64,000 nucleotides of DNA from Betaproteobacteria bacterium Ga0077523 (lineage in GTDB: Bacteria; Pseudomonadota; Gammaproteobacteria; Burkholderiales; Ga0077523), in assembly GCA_001464695.1 (NCBI GenBank), contig LNDQ01000079.1, forward strand, positions 1 through 64,000, given 5' to 3'. The translations under genes and the position numbers were made by a program. The notes below the pieces were generated by a model. That model was given only the letters and a program-made list of their open reading frames with translations. It was not told where the DNA came from and ran no database searches. Shown piece by piece: positions 9,773 to 18,555 of this stretch; position 1 is the stretch's first letter; each line of letters starts with the position of its first letter.

Positions 9773-10480
9773 ATGAAGAAGACGATTTCCGCCGTTTCGT
9801 TGCTGGCCCTCCTTGCCGTACCTCCGCTGGCCCGTGCCGACCACGGCCACGACCACGAGACTGGCCGCGTGAGCCTGCAGGCGCAGGCCGCGACCGAGGT
9901 CGACAACGACACCATGCGCGCCACGCTGTACGTGGAGGACGAGGACGCGAATCCCGCCCGCCTGGCGGATACGGTGAACAAGCTGGTCGCTGAAGCGCTG
10001 AAGACGGCCAAATCCGTCACGGTGGTGAAAACCAAGAGCGGCGGGTATCAGACCTTTCCGGTGTATGAGAAAACCCGCATCGTGCGCTGGCGCGCCCGCT
10101 CGGATCTCCTGCTCCAGAGCACCGACTTCAAGGCACTTTCCGACCTGATCGGTCGGCTGCAGGCGACACTCAAGCTGGGCGGAATCGATTTCTCGGTCTC
10201 GCCGGAAGCCCGCAGGAAGACCGAGGACGAACTCACCGCGGCAGCCATCGAGGACTTCAAACGGCGGGCCGAACTGGTGGCCCAGAGCTTCGGTGCGCGC
10301 GGCTACAAGGTGAAGGACGCAGCCGTTAACGCGGATGGCGGCCACCCGATGCCGCGGCCCATGGTTTACATGGCCAAGGGTGCGGCCATGGCCGAAAGCG
10401 TCCAGGCACCCGCCGTGGAAGCGGGGACCAGCCGCATCGCGGTGAACGTGAGCGGCACCATCCTGCTCGAAGGACTCTAG
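9773..10480 (+). CDS. SIMPL (DUF541) domain periplasmic protein
   Basis: Exported protein of 235 aa with a SIMPL/DUF541 fold. A clear signal peptide (MKKTISAVSLLALLAVPP...ARA) precedes a His-rich mature start (DHGHDHE). The family core is visible: an alternating strand VSLQAQAATEVDNDTMRATLYVEDED, a helix with ADTVNKLVAEALK, and the YQTFPVYEKTRIVRWRARSDLLLQS strand. Start ATG 9773 has a GGGAG ribosome site seven bases upstream. Family members (YggE-like) are linked to oxidative-stress tolerance or outer-envelope assembly, but the molecular role is unsettled. Single-gene unit, convergent with the next gene and followed by a GC hairpin. The HGHDHE start could bind metal; that is a guess. Confidence 0.85.
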   Translation: MKKTISAVSLLALLAVPPLARADHGHDHETGRVSLQAQAATEVDNDTMRATLYVEDEDANPARLADTVNKLVAEALKTAKSVTVVKTKSGGYQTFPVYEKTRIVRWRARSDLLLQSTDFKALSDLIGRLQATLKLGGIDFSVSPEARRKTEDELTAAAIEDFKRRAELVAQSFGARGYKVKDAAVNADGGHPMPRPMVYMAKGAAMAESVQAPAVEAGTSRIAVNVSGTILLEGL

Positions 10481-10485
10481 AAGTC

Positions 10486-10508
10486 GGGGGGGCCGCGCAA
10501 GGCCCCCT
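10486..10508. terminator. GC hairpin between convergent genes
   Basis: Seven-pair stem (GGGGGCC with GGCCCCC, six-base loop) sitting exactly between the stop codons of two convergent genes. There is no T tract on either side, so it may only stall polymerase or protect the 3' ends. Confidence 0.45.
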
Positions 10509-11275
10509 CAGCGCACCCAGTTGATCTCGCGCGCGGTCGCGGCACCGATGAGGACCGCCCCCAGGCTCGCCGGCATCTCCGCTTCCGTGCGGGAGACGGC
10601 GATGCGGCCCGCCATGATCTCCGCGAACTGCTGCGGCAGCAGCGGTTGCTGCTCGGGATCAGCGTAACCGTCGGGAAACGCCGGCAGGTTGGTAGAGGGA
10701 TCGTACTTGTCGGTTGCACCGACGGTATGGAGCAGCTCGTGCGCGATCACGACCTTGTTCTGCGCCGTCTGCGCGTTCGACGCGAAAGCGTGGACGACGC
10801 CGATCAGCCCCTTCTGCAAACCGAGGGAGTGCGGCACGGTGGTGGTGAGCTTGGGGTCATGGAACACGACGAACATGCGCACGTGGGGCGCAGGGCCGTC
10901 GACACTACCGTTGCGCCAGGCCCAGTACCGCATCTGCAGGCTCCACAGCAGCACCGACACACCGCTCTCGCCGTAGGGCGGTGGCGGCGGCAAGGTCGCA
11001 ACGCTATGAGCCACCCGCACCTCCACCGGCCGCGACAGCGCCAGTCCGTAGCGCTTGCCTTCTTCGCGAAAGAAATCGTCGACCGGGGCAAACGTCTCGG
11101 TGGTGAGCGCAGCGATGTAGTCGCCGGTGGCCGGACTCGTGTCGGCGGCGATCGGAAACACCGCCACGCGCAGCGGTCGTTCCCACGACGTGGTGCGCGC
11201 GCGGGTGAGCCACGCGCCGACCCCGACGTTGATGAGGATCAGGACGAGGATCGCGATGCGGATTTTCTTGAACAC
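10508..11275 (-). CDS. Membrane-anchored HExxH protein of unknown function
   Basis: Not a family I can name. 255 aa from a GTG start (11275), beginning with an uncleaved-looking membrane anchor (KKIRIAILVLILINVGVGAWL), then a periplasmic domain. Around residue 179 it has AHELLHTVGATDKYDP, an HExxH zinc-peptidase-type motif followed by an acidic cluster and preceded by a strand, the usual arrangement of metallopeptidase active sites (a gluzincin- or metzincin-like fold cannot be decided). The C-terminal part ends near an IMAGR...ATAREINWV segment. The ribosome site before the GTG is poor. Monocistronic, with a repeat cluster upstream. Probable role: periplasmic zinc peptidase or a degenerate relative, inferred from motif only. 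Confidence 0.7.
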   Translation of the reverse strand: MFKKIRIAILVLILINVGVGAWLTRARTTSWERPLRVAVFPIAADTSPATGDYIAALTTETFAPVDDFFREEGKRYGLALSRPVEVRVAHSVATLPPPPPYGESGVSVLLWSLQMRYWAWRNGSVDGPAPHVRMFVVFHDPKLTTTVPHSLGLQKGLIGVVHAFASNAQTAQNKVVIAHELLHTVGATDKYDPSTNLPAFPDGYADPEQQPLLPQQFAEIMAGRIAVSRTEAEMPASLGAVLIGAATAREINWVR

Positions 11276-11353
11276 GGTGCGGGCGTAGCTGGTTCCCGAT
11301 GGAAGACGACGGTCGTACCGTTTTCGGCAAGCGGCGGTCCTTGCTTGAGTCCG

Positions 11354-11595
11354 GCCCCCACCCTAACCCTCCCCCGGCGAAGCCGGGGGAGGGATGGCTT
11401 CGCCATCCCTATCGGGATATCGATGGCTCCCTCACCCTCGATCCCTCTCCCTGAGGGAGAGGGAAGTGCACTCCTTCCCCCAACTGCGTTGGGGGAAGGA
11501 GCCGTACGTCCCCTCCCCCGGCTTTGCCGGGGGAGGGCGGAGGGTGGGGGCAGCGCAGCGCCGGCTGCGCCGGGGGAGGGTTAGGGTGGGGGCGA
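11354..11595. repeat. Cluster of GC-rich palindromic repeats
   Basis: Five palindromic units in about 240 bp. The clearest is a perfect 12-pair stem with a GAA loop at 11367-11393 (CCCTCCCCCGGC arm). Others are at about 11442-11464 (TCCCTCTCCC arms), 11473-11499 (CCTTCCCCCAAC arms), 11511-11538 and a partial copy near 11565-11595. The same words recur at 12484-12676, 22529-22624, 23535-23606, 25699-25811, 37816-37904 and 44003-44300, so this is a dispersed REP/MITE-like family. The open frames across it are by-products of the repeats. Confidence 0.85.
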
Positions 11596-11753
11596 GCGCA
11601 GCGCCGCCTTCATGGATGCTCCTCGCATGGCGCGGTTACGGCTTCGGTTGCCCCATCGGGAACTCGGCGATACAGTGCCTTCGGGTGACAAGGTTTGCCC
11701 GTCGCTCGGTCGCTGCACTCGAACAACCACGGTCCTGTGCGAGGAGAACGATA

Positions 11754-12464
11754 ATGAACAACGCGCAATCGAGGTGGCTGGTCGCTTTGATGCTCGGCGT
11801 GACACTCACGGCACTTGCGCCCGAGGCCGTGTCGCAGAATCGCGCAAAGGTGGGCGACCTGGTCGAGGTCGTCACCGGCCTCGGCCCGACATTGGCGGAG
11901 ATCGTCGAGGGCCCCGACCCATCGGGCTACGTTGTGATCGCGCTGCCGACCGGGAAACAGATTCCGGTCAACACCCAGAAGCTGCGCCTGGTGCAGAGTG
12001 CGGGCGTACCCAATGCATCGATCGCCGTCGGCGAACCGGTGAAGTGGGTCGACGGCGGTGTCGCGGAGAAGGGCAGCGTCGTCAAGGTCAACGGCAACTG
12101 GTGCCAGGTCAAGACGGCCAGCGCCACCACGATCGGTTGGATCGAATGCAAGGCGTTGCGCACTGCGGCCCAGTCCGCGGCAGCCGCCAAGCCCGCGCCC
12201 GCCGGTGCGGGCAAGGGTGTTCCCGTCAAGCTCCAGGGAAACTGGGAGAACGCCGATGGGACCATCAAGCTGGAGGCTCAGGCGGGCAACAAGTGCTTCA
12301 TCTCCTTCGGCCCGGTTACCGGAGCTTGCACCTACAAGCAGACGGCGAACGGTGCGACGGTCATGTTCGAAGGGGAAGCGTTGGTGCTCAACGGCAATGA
12401 CGACGGATCGTTGAGCAGTGCCGACCCGAATGCCACGATGCCGATTCGGTTGAAGAGGAAGTAG
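11754..12464 (+). CDS. Exported protein of unknown function
   Basis: Not recognised. 236 aa from ATG 11754, supported by a GAGGAG ribosome site. A signal peptide ends ALAPEAVSQ. The mature part opens with NRAKVGDLVEVVTGLGPTLAEIVEG, an SH3-like or capping beta domain, then a second small beta domain with a Cys pair (NWCQVKT...GWIECKALR), an Ala/Pro linker near residue 145 and a C-terminal beta domain GNWENADGTIKLEAQ... with another Cys pair (NKCFISF...GACTYKQ). The four cysteines would suit two disulfides in the periplasm. Isolated between repeat clusters; its last 30 codons include the sequence that is duplicated 150 bp downstream. Confidence 0.72.
   Translation: MNNAQSRWLVALMLGVTLTALAPEAVSQNRAKVGDLVEVVTGLGPTLAEIVEGPDPSGYVVIALPTGKQIPVNTQKLRLVQSAGVPNASIAVGEPVKWVDGGVAEKGSVVKVNGNWCQVKTASATTIGWIECKALRTAAQSAAAAKPAPAGAGKGVPVKLQGNWENADGTIKLEAQAGNKCFISFGPVTGACTYKQTANGATVMFEGEALVLNGNDDGSLSSADPNATMPIRLKRK
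12409..12440 (+). repeat. 32-bp direct duplication, copy in coding 3' end
   Basis: Bases 12409-12440, inside the end of the exported-protein gene, are repeated exactly at 12559-12590 within the following repeat cluster (start of both: CGTTGAGCAGTGCCGACCCG). The second copy is non-coding and separated from the first by palindromic repeats. Confidence 0.9.
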
Positions 12465-12483
12465 GCGGCAAAGTAACACCGCT

Positions 12484-12676
12484 GCCCCCATCCCAACCTT
12501 CCCCCAACGAAGTTGGGGGAAGGAGCGTACGTCCCCTCCCCCAGCTTTGCTGGGGGAGCGTTGAGCAGTGCCGACCCGAATGCCACGATGACCGAGGGTG
12601 AGGGCCAATCAACACCCATAGGGATGGCGCAGCCATCCCTCCCCCGGCTTCGCCGGGGGAGGGGTAGGGTGGGGGC
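12484..12676. repeat. Palindromic repeat cluster with captured gene fragment
   Basis: Palindromes of the dispersed family at about 12493-12521 (CCTTCCCCCAAC arms), 12533-12558 (CTCCCCCAGC arms) and 12640-12665 (CTCCCCCGGC arms). Between the second and third lies the extra copy (12559-12590) of the upstream gene's 3' sequence, so the cluster seems to have grown by copying adjacent DNA. It separates the exported-protein gene from the cobalamin riboswitch and may end transcription. Confidence 0.85.
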
Positions 12677-12732
12677 CACAACGCCACCCATGGTTTGACA
12701 CCCCCATGCCACCCGACTACTCTCCACTCCGT

Positions 12733-12953
12733 GTCAGGTGCCTTCGAGATCGCAAGGTCGACAAGGTGAAACGGGAAGTCCGATGCGTGACGCGTTCGTC
12801 ATCCGAGCGCGCCGCAATTTCGGCGCTGCCCCCGCAACGGTAAGCGTGTAACGGCGTTCCATCCGGCCACTGTGCGATGCGCACGGGAAGGCGGAGCGCC
12901 GATGGGAACCGAACGTTCTCATCACCCGCGAGCCCGGAGACCGGCCTGACATA
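12733..12953 (+). promoter_or_regulatory. Cobalamin riboswitch
   Basis: Leader RNA with the conserved words of the B12 aptamer in the right order: GTGAAACGGGAAGTCCG (about 12766-12782), CCCCCGCAACGGTAAGCG (about 12832-12847), a CCACTG...GGGAAGGCG segment (about 12868-12897) and the B12 box GAGCCCGGAGACCGGCCTGA (about 12930-12949). It lies 160 bp before the PEP-CTERM gene and the TonB receptor and should switch both off when adenosylcobalamin is plentiful. This is what identifies the locus as cobalamin uptake. Confidence 0.95.
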
Positions 12954-13115
12954 GGTTGACCGGCAGTCGCGGTGGGCGGCTTCGAGGTCGAGAACAGGGT
13001 TGTTTCTCGCATCGATCGCGCGCGCACGGCCCTCGCCGACACCTCGTTTCATCGTTGCTTCCGGTTGTTTCGTTGTTGCGGGCGCGGGGTCGCGCCCGAT
13101 CGAACCGGAGGCACC

Positions 13116-14666
13116 ATGTTCTTCACTCGCAGTTTTCTCGCGGCCGCCCTGACGCTCGCCGCCACTGCCCACGCCGGACCTTACGCGCCGGCAGCCGGCC
13201 AGGCCGGCTCCACCGCCATCATCCAGACGAGTTCGAGCTTCGTCGGTTGGGCGACGGGCTATCTCGACTATCAACCCGGCCCCAACGTGGACGCCGGCTT
13301 CCAGACACCGGCCAAGGCACTCGGGGCCGCCACGGGAGATGCCACCGACGTCGTCGTCCTCGGTGATGCTGGCCGCATCACTTTGACGTTCGGCAGCTTC
13401 ATCACCAACGGCGCGGGTGCCGATTTCGCCGTGTTCGAGAACAGCTTCAGCGACACCTTCCTGGAGCTGGCCTGGGTGGAGGTCTCGTCCAACGGCACCG
13501 ACTTCTTCCGCTTTCCCAACTTCTCGCTGACACAGAACGCCATCGGTGCCTTCGGCAGCCTCGACCCGACGAACCTCGATGGGCTCGCGGGCAAGTATCG
13601 CGGCGGCTACGGGACCCCGTTCGATCTCGATATCCTGAAAACCGTACCCGGCCTCGACGTCAATGCCGTGCGCTACGTGCGCATCGTCGATATCGTCGCC
13701 GATGGGACCGCGCTGGACAGCCTGGGGCGCTCGATCTACGACCCCCATCCGACGGTGGGCAGCGGCGGCTTCGATCTCGACGCGGTAGGTGTCCTCCATG
13801 CAACACCGGTACCGGAACCGTCCACGGTCGTGCTGATGTTGGTCGGGCTTGCCGCGATCGCACTGCTGGGTCGCAGAAGGCTGCGCCGTGCGGCCATCGC
13901 GCTTGTGGGCGCCACCGCCTTGCCGGCTGCCGCAGCGATCACGACGTTCGACGATCTGACGCTAGCACCCGGAAGCTTCTACCTCCCCGCGGCCACCACG
14001 ACCTTCCAGTCCGGTGCTGCGAGCTTCAACCACGACTTCACCGATTTCGGTGGCGGCTGCTGCTGGTCCGGCTGGTCGTACTCGAACACCACGGACACGA
14101 CGACGCCGGGCTTCACGAATCAGTACAGCGCCTACGCCGGCAGCGGCAACGGCGGATCGGAAAACTACGGCATCGCGTTCCTCGGCTCGCCCACCGTGCA
14201 GTTCGATGCGCCTTCCATCGTGTCCGGTGGCTACTTCACCAACAGCACCTACGCCGCCCTCTCGATGCTGAACGGTGACGGCTTCGCCAAGAAGTTCGGC
14301 GGTGCCAGCGGCAGCGATGCCGATTTCCTCAAGCTGACCATCACCGGCTGGAATGCGACGAACCAGTCGACCGGTTCCGTGGACTTCTACCTGGCTGACT
14401 ATCGCTTCGCGGACAACTCGTCCGACTACGTGGTGCGCGACTGGACGTTCGTGAATCTCGCATCGCTCGGCACGGTGTCGAAGCTGACCTTCGGCCTCAC
14501 TTCGACGGACAACGGACCGTTCGGCATCAACACGCCGGCCTACTTCGCACTGGATGACCTCACCGTCACGGCCGTTCCGGAGCCGACCGAGTTGATGCTG
14601 CTCGCCGCGGGATTGGCGATACTGACGATCGCGCGCCGGCGATGCGGTTCCCCGCGCCGGCGTTGA
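13116..14666 (+). CDS. Tandem two-domain PEP-CTERM surface protein (B12 locus)
   Basis: 516-aa exported protein that looks like two proteins joined in one frame. Signal peptide (MFFTRSFLAAALTLAATAHA), then a first beta domain (about residues 22-225; ADFAVFENSFSDTFLELAWVEVSSNG) ending in a complete PEP-CTERM sorting signal (VPEPSTVVLMLVGLAAIALL plus RRRLRR, about 232-255). Immediately after comes a second signal-like hydrophobic stretch and a DUF4465 domain (about 270-490; GSGNGGSENYGIAF, GDGFAKKFGG, VDFYLADYRFADNS, NTPAYFALDDL) with a second PEP-CTERM (VPEPTELMLLAAGLAIL plus RRR). No stop separates them. ATG 13116 has a GGAGG site; longer starts lie in the leader. PEP-CTERM tails are handled by exosortase for surface anchoring. 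Being under a B12 riboswitch and overlapping a TonB receptor by 25 nt suggests a surface cobalamin-binding role (inference). Confidence 0.85.
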   Translation: MFFTRSFLAAALTLAATAHAGPYAPAAGQAGSTAIIQTSSSFVGWATGYLDYQPGPNVDAGFQTPAKALGAATGDATDVVVLGDAGRITLTFGSFITNGAGADFAVFENSFSDTFLELAWVEVSSNGTDFFRFPNFSLTQNAIGAFGSLDPTNLDGLAGKYRGGYGTPFDLDILKTVPGLDVNAVRYVRIVDIVADGTALDSLGRSIYDPHPTVGSGGFDLDAVGVLHATPVPEPSTVVLMLVGLAAIALLGRRRLRRAAIALVGATALPAAAAITTFDDLTLAPGSFYLPAATTTFQSGAASFNHDFTDFGGGCCWSGWSYSNTTDTTTPGFTNQYSAYAGSGNGGSENYGIAFLGSPTVQFDAPSIVSGGYFTNSTYAALSMLNGDGFAKKFGGASGSDADFLKLTITGWNATNQSTGSVDFYLADYRFADNSSDYVVRDWTFVNLASLGTVSKLTFGLTSTDNGPFGINTPAYFALDDLTVTAVPEPTELMLLAAGLAILTIARRRCGSPRRR

Positions 14667-16756
14667 TCACCGCCGCGCTCGCGTCCGCCCTTTCCCCCGC
14701 CGGAGCCGCGCCCCGGGACGACGACTTCCTCGAAGCCCGGGAAGTCGTCGTCACCGCGCCGAGCGTGGACGGAACCGTGCGCACCACGGCGCACGGCGTG
14801 TCGGTGATCACCGCAGCGGACATCGCGCGCAGCACGGCGACATCGGTAGGCGACCTGCTCGGCCGGGAAGCGAACCTCAACCTGCAGAGCTATTTCGGAT
14901 CCGACAAGCGCGCCACCGTCGACATCCGCGGCATGGGCCAGACGGCCAGCAGCAACGTGCTGGTGCTGGTGGATGGCGAACGGCTCAACGAGAACGATCT
15001 GTCCGGCGCCGATCTGTCGGTGGTCCCGCTGTCGCAGATCGAGCGCATCGAAATCGTGCGTGGCGGCGGCGCGGTGCGCTACGGCAGCGGCGCGGTGGGT
15101 GGCGTGATCAACATCATCACCAGACGCGCGCGCACCGGACCGGCCGTCTTCGACGTGCTGGGGCGTGCCGGTTCCTACCAGACCGGCGAAGCGCGTCTAA
15201 ACGCCGCCGGCTCGATGGGCGCCTGGGCCGGCAACCTGACCGCCAGTGCCTTCGACACCAACGGCTATCGACAGAACAGTTTCGTGACCGCCCGCGACGT
15301 GTCTGCCGAACTGCGCTGGTTGCCAAAGCGGGAGACCGGCCTGGTGGACGCGTATCTGCGCGCCGCTCATCACCACGACGAGTCCGGGTTGCCCGGCCCT
15401 GTGAGCGCGTCGGCCTTCGCCGGGTCGGAAGCACAGCGGCGTGCCTCGAGCTTCCCGAATGACTACGGCAGCACCACCGACCAGCGGGTCACGGCCGGCG
15501 GCACGGTGGATCTCGGCAACGCCGGCCGCTTCATGCTCCAGACCACGTTCCGGGACCGCGAGAATCCGTTCACCATCGGCTTCAATCCGGCGATTCCGCC
15601 CGACATGCAGCGCTCCCTCATCGAGTCGAAGCGCGTCGACTTGAGCGCGCGCTACTCGATCGGCACCATCGCCTTCGGTCTGCCGCAGACTTTCGACGTC
15701 GGCATCGACGCTCGGCGCGCGGACTACAGTCGCAGCGAGAACGGCGAGAACGTCGTCGGCAGCTCGTCGCGCCGGACCGGTGAGCTCCGCAACTACGGAC
15801 TCTGGGCCGGAACGACGCTCTCGGCAACATCGGCCCTCGCCATCAACGCGGGTCTGCGCGGCGACTGGTCCGACACCAGCGAGCAGACGCAGAACTACAC
15901 GAGCGGCGGCTGCCAGAACATCACCACCATCGTACTGGTGGACGTCGACCCCGGTCCCGGTGTGGTGCTGGTGCCAACACCGGTCATCCAGCAGGTGGGT
16001 TGCACCGATGCCTATCGCACCGTCGCGAGCCGCCAGAACAACGCCCGCAATCGCGGTGCGGAATTCGGACTCACCTGGCAAGCCACGCCACGTCTCACCA
16101 CCTTCGCCGGCCTCACGCGCAACTTCCGCAACCCGAACGTGGATGAGTTGCTGCTCGCCTCGGCCGACCTGCGCGGCCAGACCGGGACCACGCTCGAAGC
16201 CGGGATCCGCGTGAGCGTCTCGGAGACCTTCGAATCCTCGTTGACGTTGTTCGAGATGCGCATCGAGAACGAGATCCTGTTCGGCCGCGACCCGACGACA
16301 GGCCTTGCCGTCAATCGCAACGCCGATTCGCCGACGCGCCGCACGGGGCTCGAACTGGAAGTACGTTGGCGACTCCATCCGACCGTGACCCTGCGAGGCA
16401 GCCTGGGGCTCGTGAACGCCCGGTTCGAAACCACGGATGCCGCCGTACCGCTGGTACCCCGCACGACGGGGAGCGCGGATCTCATCTGGTCACCGCGCGA
16501 GTGGCTGCGCACCAGCTTCTCGGCGCGCTATGTCGGCAGCCGCTACGACGGCAACGACCCGACCAACAGCCTCTATCCGAAACTGCCCTCGTACGCGGTC
16601 TGCGATCTCGCGGTGCGCGTACCACAGGGGAACTGGCTGTGGTCTGCCGTGGCCGCCAACCTCTTCGACGAGGTGTACTCGACGGTCGGCTACAGCGCCA
16701 CCTACTACCCGATGCCGGGGCGGAGCTTCTATTTCGAGGGGCGGTACCGCTTCTGA
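14642..16756 (+). CDS. btuB: TonB-dependent receptor, BtuB-like
   Basis: Outer-membrane receptor of 704 aa. Signal peptide ([22 protein letters not shown]), TonB-box-like EVVVTAP, plug domain ([63 protein letters not shown]), then a 22-strand type barrel ending in an aromatic last residue (YFEGRYRF). A barrel loop has a Cys pair (GGCQNIT...QQVGCTDAY). The gene starts inside the end of the PEP-CTERM gene (25-nt overlap), so it shares the riboswitch-controlled mRNA. Substrate cobalamin or a related corrinoid is inferred from the riboswitch; a cobalt chelate is the alternative given the cobalt enzyme downstream. Confidence 0.88.
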   Translation: MRFPAPALITAALASALSPAGAAPRDDDFLEAREVVVTAPSVDGTVRTTAHGVSVITAADIARSTATSVGDLLGREANLNLQSYFGSDKRATVDIRGMGQTASSNVLVLVDGERLNENDLSGADLSVVPLSQIERIEIVRGGGAVRYGSGAVGGVINIITRRARTGPAVFDVLGRAGSYQTGEARLNAAGSMGAWAGNLTASAFDTNGYRQNSFVTARDVSAELRWLPKRETGLVDAYLRAAHHHDESGLPGPVSASAFAGSEAQRRASSFPNDYGSTTDQRVTAGGTVDLGNAGRFMLQTTFRDRENPFTIGFNPAIPPDMQRSLIESKRVDLSARYSIGTIAFGLPQTFDVGIDARRADYSRSENGENVVGSSSRRTGELRNYGLWAGTTLSATSALAINAGLRGDWSDTSEQTQNYTSGGCQNITTIVLVDVDPGPGVVLVPTPVIQQVGCTDAYRTVASRQNNARNRGAEFGLTWQATPRLTTFAGLTRNFRNPNVDELLLASADLRGQTGTTLEAGIRVSVSETFESSLTLFEMRIENEILFGRDPTTGLAVNRNADSPTRRTGLELEVRWRLHPTVTLRGSLGLVNARFETTDAAVPLVPRTTGSADLIWSPREWLRTSFSARYVGSRYDGNDPTNSLYPKLPSYAVCDLAVRVPQGNWLWSAVAANLFDEVYSTVGYSATYYPMPGRSFYFEGRYRF

Positions 16757-16881
16757 TCCTGCACTGGCGGCAACACCCGTACGTGATCGCGGCGCCGAGG
16801 AGCGATACCATGGCGTCCACGACCGTTCGCCACGGAACGATCGTGAACACCGACGCAGGACGGCAGCAGGCAGGAGAGGCA

Positions 16882-17502
16882 ATGAGCGACCACGACCACG
16901 ATGACGGTTCGCACCTGAGTGAAATCCAACTCCGGGTGCGGGCTCTCGAGACCATCCTGACGGAGAAGGGGTACGTCGACCCCACCGTGCTGGACCAGAT
17001 CGTCGAGCACTTCGAGACGAAGGTCGGGCCCCATGTCGGAGCGAAGGTCGTCGCGCGGGCCTGGGTGGATCCGACGTTCCGATCGAACCTGCTCGCCGAT
17101 GCGACGAAGGCCATTACCGAGAGCGGACGCTTCGGAACCATCGGCGAGCACCTCATCGCGGTGGAGAACACGCCCGAACAGCACAACATGGTCGTGTGCA
17201 CGCTGTGCTCCTGTTACCCGTGGGACGTGCTCGGGTTGCCGCCGGTCTGGTACAAGTCGGCGCCCTACCGCTCTCGCGTCGTCATGGATCCCCGCAGCGT
17301 CCTGGCGGATTTCGGCGTCACGTTGCCGCCCACCACCGGCATCCGAGTCTGGGATTCGACCGCGGAGACGCGCTACCTGGTGCTACCCCAGCGCCCCGCG
17401 GGAACCGAGGGTTGGTCGGAGGAGCGACTCGCATCCCTCGTCACGCGCGACAGCATGATCGGCACCGGCCTTCCGGCTCAACCTGGTGCGCAGACGTCAT
17501 GA
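16882..17502 (+). CDS. nthA: Nitrile hydratase alpha subunit, cobalt type
   Basis: Alpha subunit of nitrile hydratase, which hydrates nitriles to amides in the cytoplasm. 206 aa, normal length. The metal-binding loop CTLCSC (Cys106, Cys109, Cys111; Thr rather than Ser after the first Cys) marks the non-corrin cobalt type, followed by [15 protein letters not shown]. In the family the last two cysteines are oxidised to sulfinic and sulfenic acids. The N-terminus is His/Asp-rich ([11 protein letters not shown]). I chose ATG 16882 (AGGAG five bases away); ATG 16810 also has a GAGGAG site and would add 24 residues. Overlaps the beta gene by 4 nt. The locus lies 125 bp after the B12-controlled receptor. 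No amidase gene is in the window. Confidence 0.95.
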   Translation: MSDHDHDDGSHLSEIQLRVRALETILTEKGYVDPTVLDQIVEHFETKVGPHVGAKVVARAWVDPTFRSNLLADATKAITESGRFGTIGEHLIAVENTPEQHNMVVCTLCSCYPWDVLGLPPVWYKSAPYRSRVVMDPRSVLADFGVTLPPTTGIRVWDSTAETRYLVLPQRPAGTEGWSEERLASLVTRDSMIGTGLPAQPGAQTS

Positions 17503-18155
17503 ACGGGGTCCACGATCTCGGTGGTTTCCATGGCTTCGGCAAAGTGGAACCCGAAGCCGACGAACCTCCTTTTCACGCGCCGTGGGAAGGGCGGGTGCTG
17601 GGCCTGCAACGGGCCCTGCTCTACACGCGCGCCTGGAACCTGGACCGCTTTCGCGATGCGCAGGAGCGCCTGCCCGCGCAGGTCTACCTGTCCGTCTCCT
17701 ACTATCACCGGTGGCTCCTCGCCGTCCTGCGTGGCGCAGTCGAGACCGGACTCGTCGGTGCCGACGAACTCGAGGCCGGGCATGCGCTGCGACCGGGGCC
17801 CGCGGTACAGAGAACCCTGAAGCAGAGCGCTGTCGGCGCTGCGTTCATGCGACCGGCATTCGGTCGTCCGCCCCCGCGAGCGGCGCGGTTCAAGCCGGGC
17901 GATCGGGTTCGTACCAGAAACACCCATCCCTCCGGGCACACCCGGCTGCCGCGCTACGCGAGAGACAAGGTCGGCACCGTGGAGTCGATCCACGGGTGCC
18001 ACGTGTACCCGGACGTGGCCGCAACGGGACAGGGCGAAGATCCGCAGTGGTTGTACGCCGTCGTGTTCCGCGGGCCGGATCTCTGGGGCGAGGGCTCGGA
18101 CCCCACTCTCACCGTCTCGATCGACGCATTCGAACCCTATCTCGAGCCGACATGA
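17499..18155 (+). CDS. nthB: Nitrile hydratase beta subunit
   Basis: Partner subunit that completes the active site and heterodimer. 218 aa, starting [19 protein letters not shown], the family's hallmark N-terminus, with an alpha-helical half ([18 protein letters not shown]) and a C-terminal SH3-like half ([24 protein letters not shown]...[14 protein letters not shown]...QWLYAVVF). ATG 17499 overlaps the alpha stop (ATGA) and its own stop overlaps the accessory gene in the same way, so the three are translated as a coupled set. Length matches the single-polypeptide beta subunit; there is no fusion or truncation. Confidence 0.95.
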   Translation: MNGVHDLGGFHGFGKVEPEADEPPFHAPWEGRVLGLQRALLYTRAWNLDRFRDAQERLPAQVYLSVSYYHRWLLAVLRGAVETGLVGADELEAGHALRPGPAVQRTLKQSAVGAAFMRPAFGRPPPRAARFKPGDRVRTRNTHPSGHTRLPRYARDKVGTVESIHGCHVYPDVAATGQGEDPQWLYAVVFRGPDLWGEGSDPTLTVSIDAFEPYLEPT

Positions 18156-18547
18156 CAAACGAGACCCCGAGCGGGACCGCCCGCGAAGCGCTCGATCGCA
18201 TTCCCGCCGCTGAACGCGCCCGCACCTTCCAGGAACCCTGGGAGGCCCAGGCCTTCGCCATCACCCTTGCGTTGCATCAGCGGGGAGTCTTCACGTGGAA
18301 CGAATGGGCGACGGCACTTGGGAAGGAGATCAAGGCAGCCCAGGCCCGCGGTGATCCGGACACGGGCAGCACCTACTACCTCCATTGGCTGAATGCCATC
18401 GAACGCCTGGTGGAACACAAAGGCCTCACGAATGCAGCGACGCTGCAGCGCTACCGGGAAGCATGGGATCGTGCCGCGGACCGGACACCCCACGGCGATC
18501 CCATCGTGCTAGCCCCGGAGGATTTCGCCGGAGGCAGCACTACATAG
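18152..18547 (+). CDS. Nitrile hydratase accessory (cobalt insertion) protein
   Basis: 131-aa cytoplasmic protein related to the N-terminal half of the beta subunit: FQEPWEAQAFAITLALHQRGVFTWNEWATALGKEI and STYYLHWLNAIERLVEHKG are typical of the NHase accessory/P14K (NhlE-like) family that delivers Co(III) to the alpha subunit by subunit exchange. ATG 18152 overlaps the beta stop by 4 nt. Last gene of the operon; it converges with the redoxin gene, with only 8 bp between stops and no terminator visible. Confidence 0.9.
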   Translation: MTNETPSGTAREALDRIPAAERARTFQEPWEAQAFAITLALHQRGVFTWNEWATALGKEIKAAQARGDPDTGSTYYLHWLNAIERLVEHKGLTNAATLQRYREAWDRAADRTPHGDPIVLAPEDFAGGSTT

Positions 18548-18555
18548 CGGCGGCA

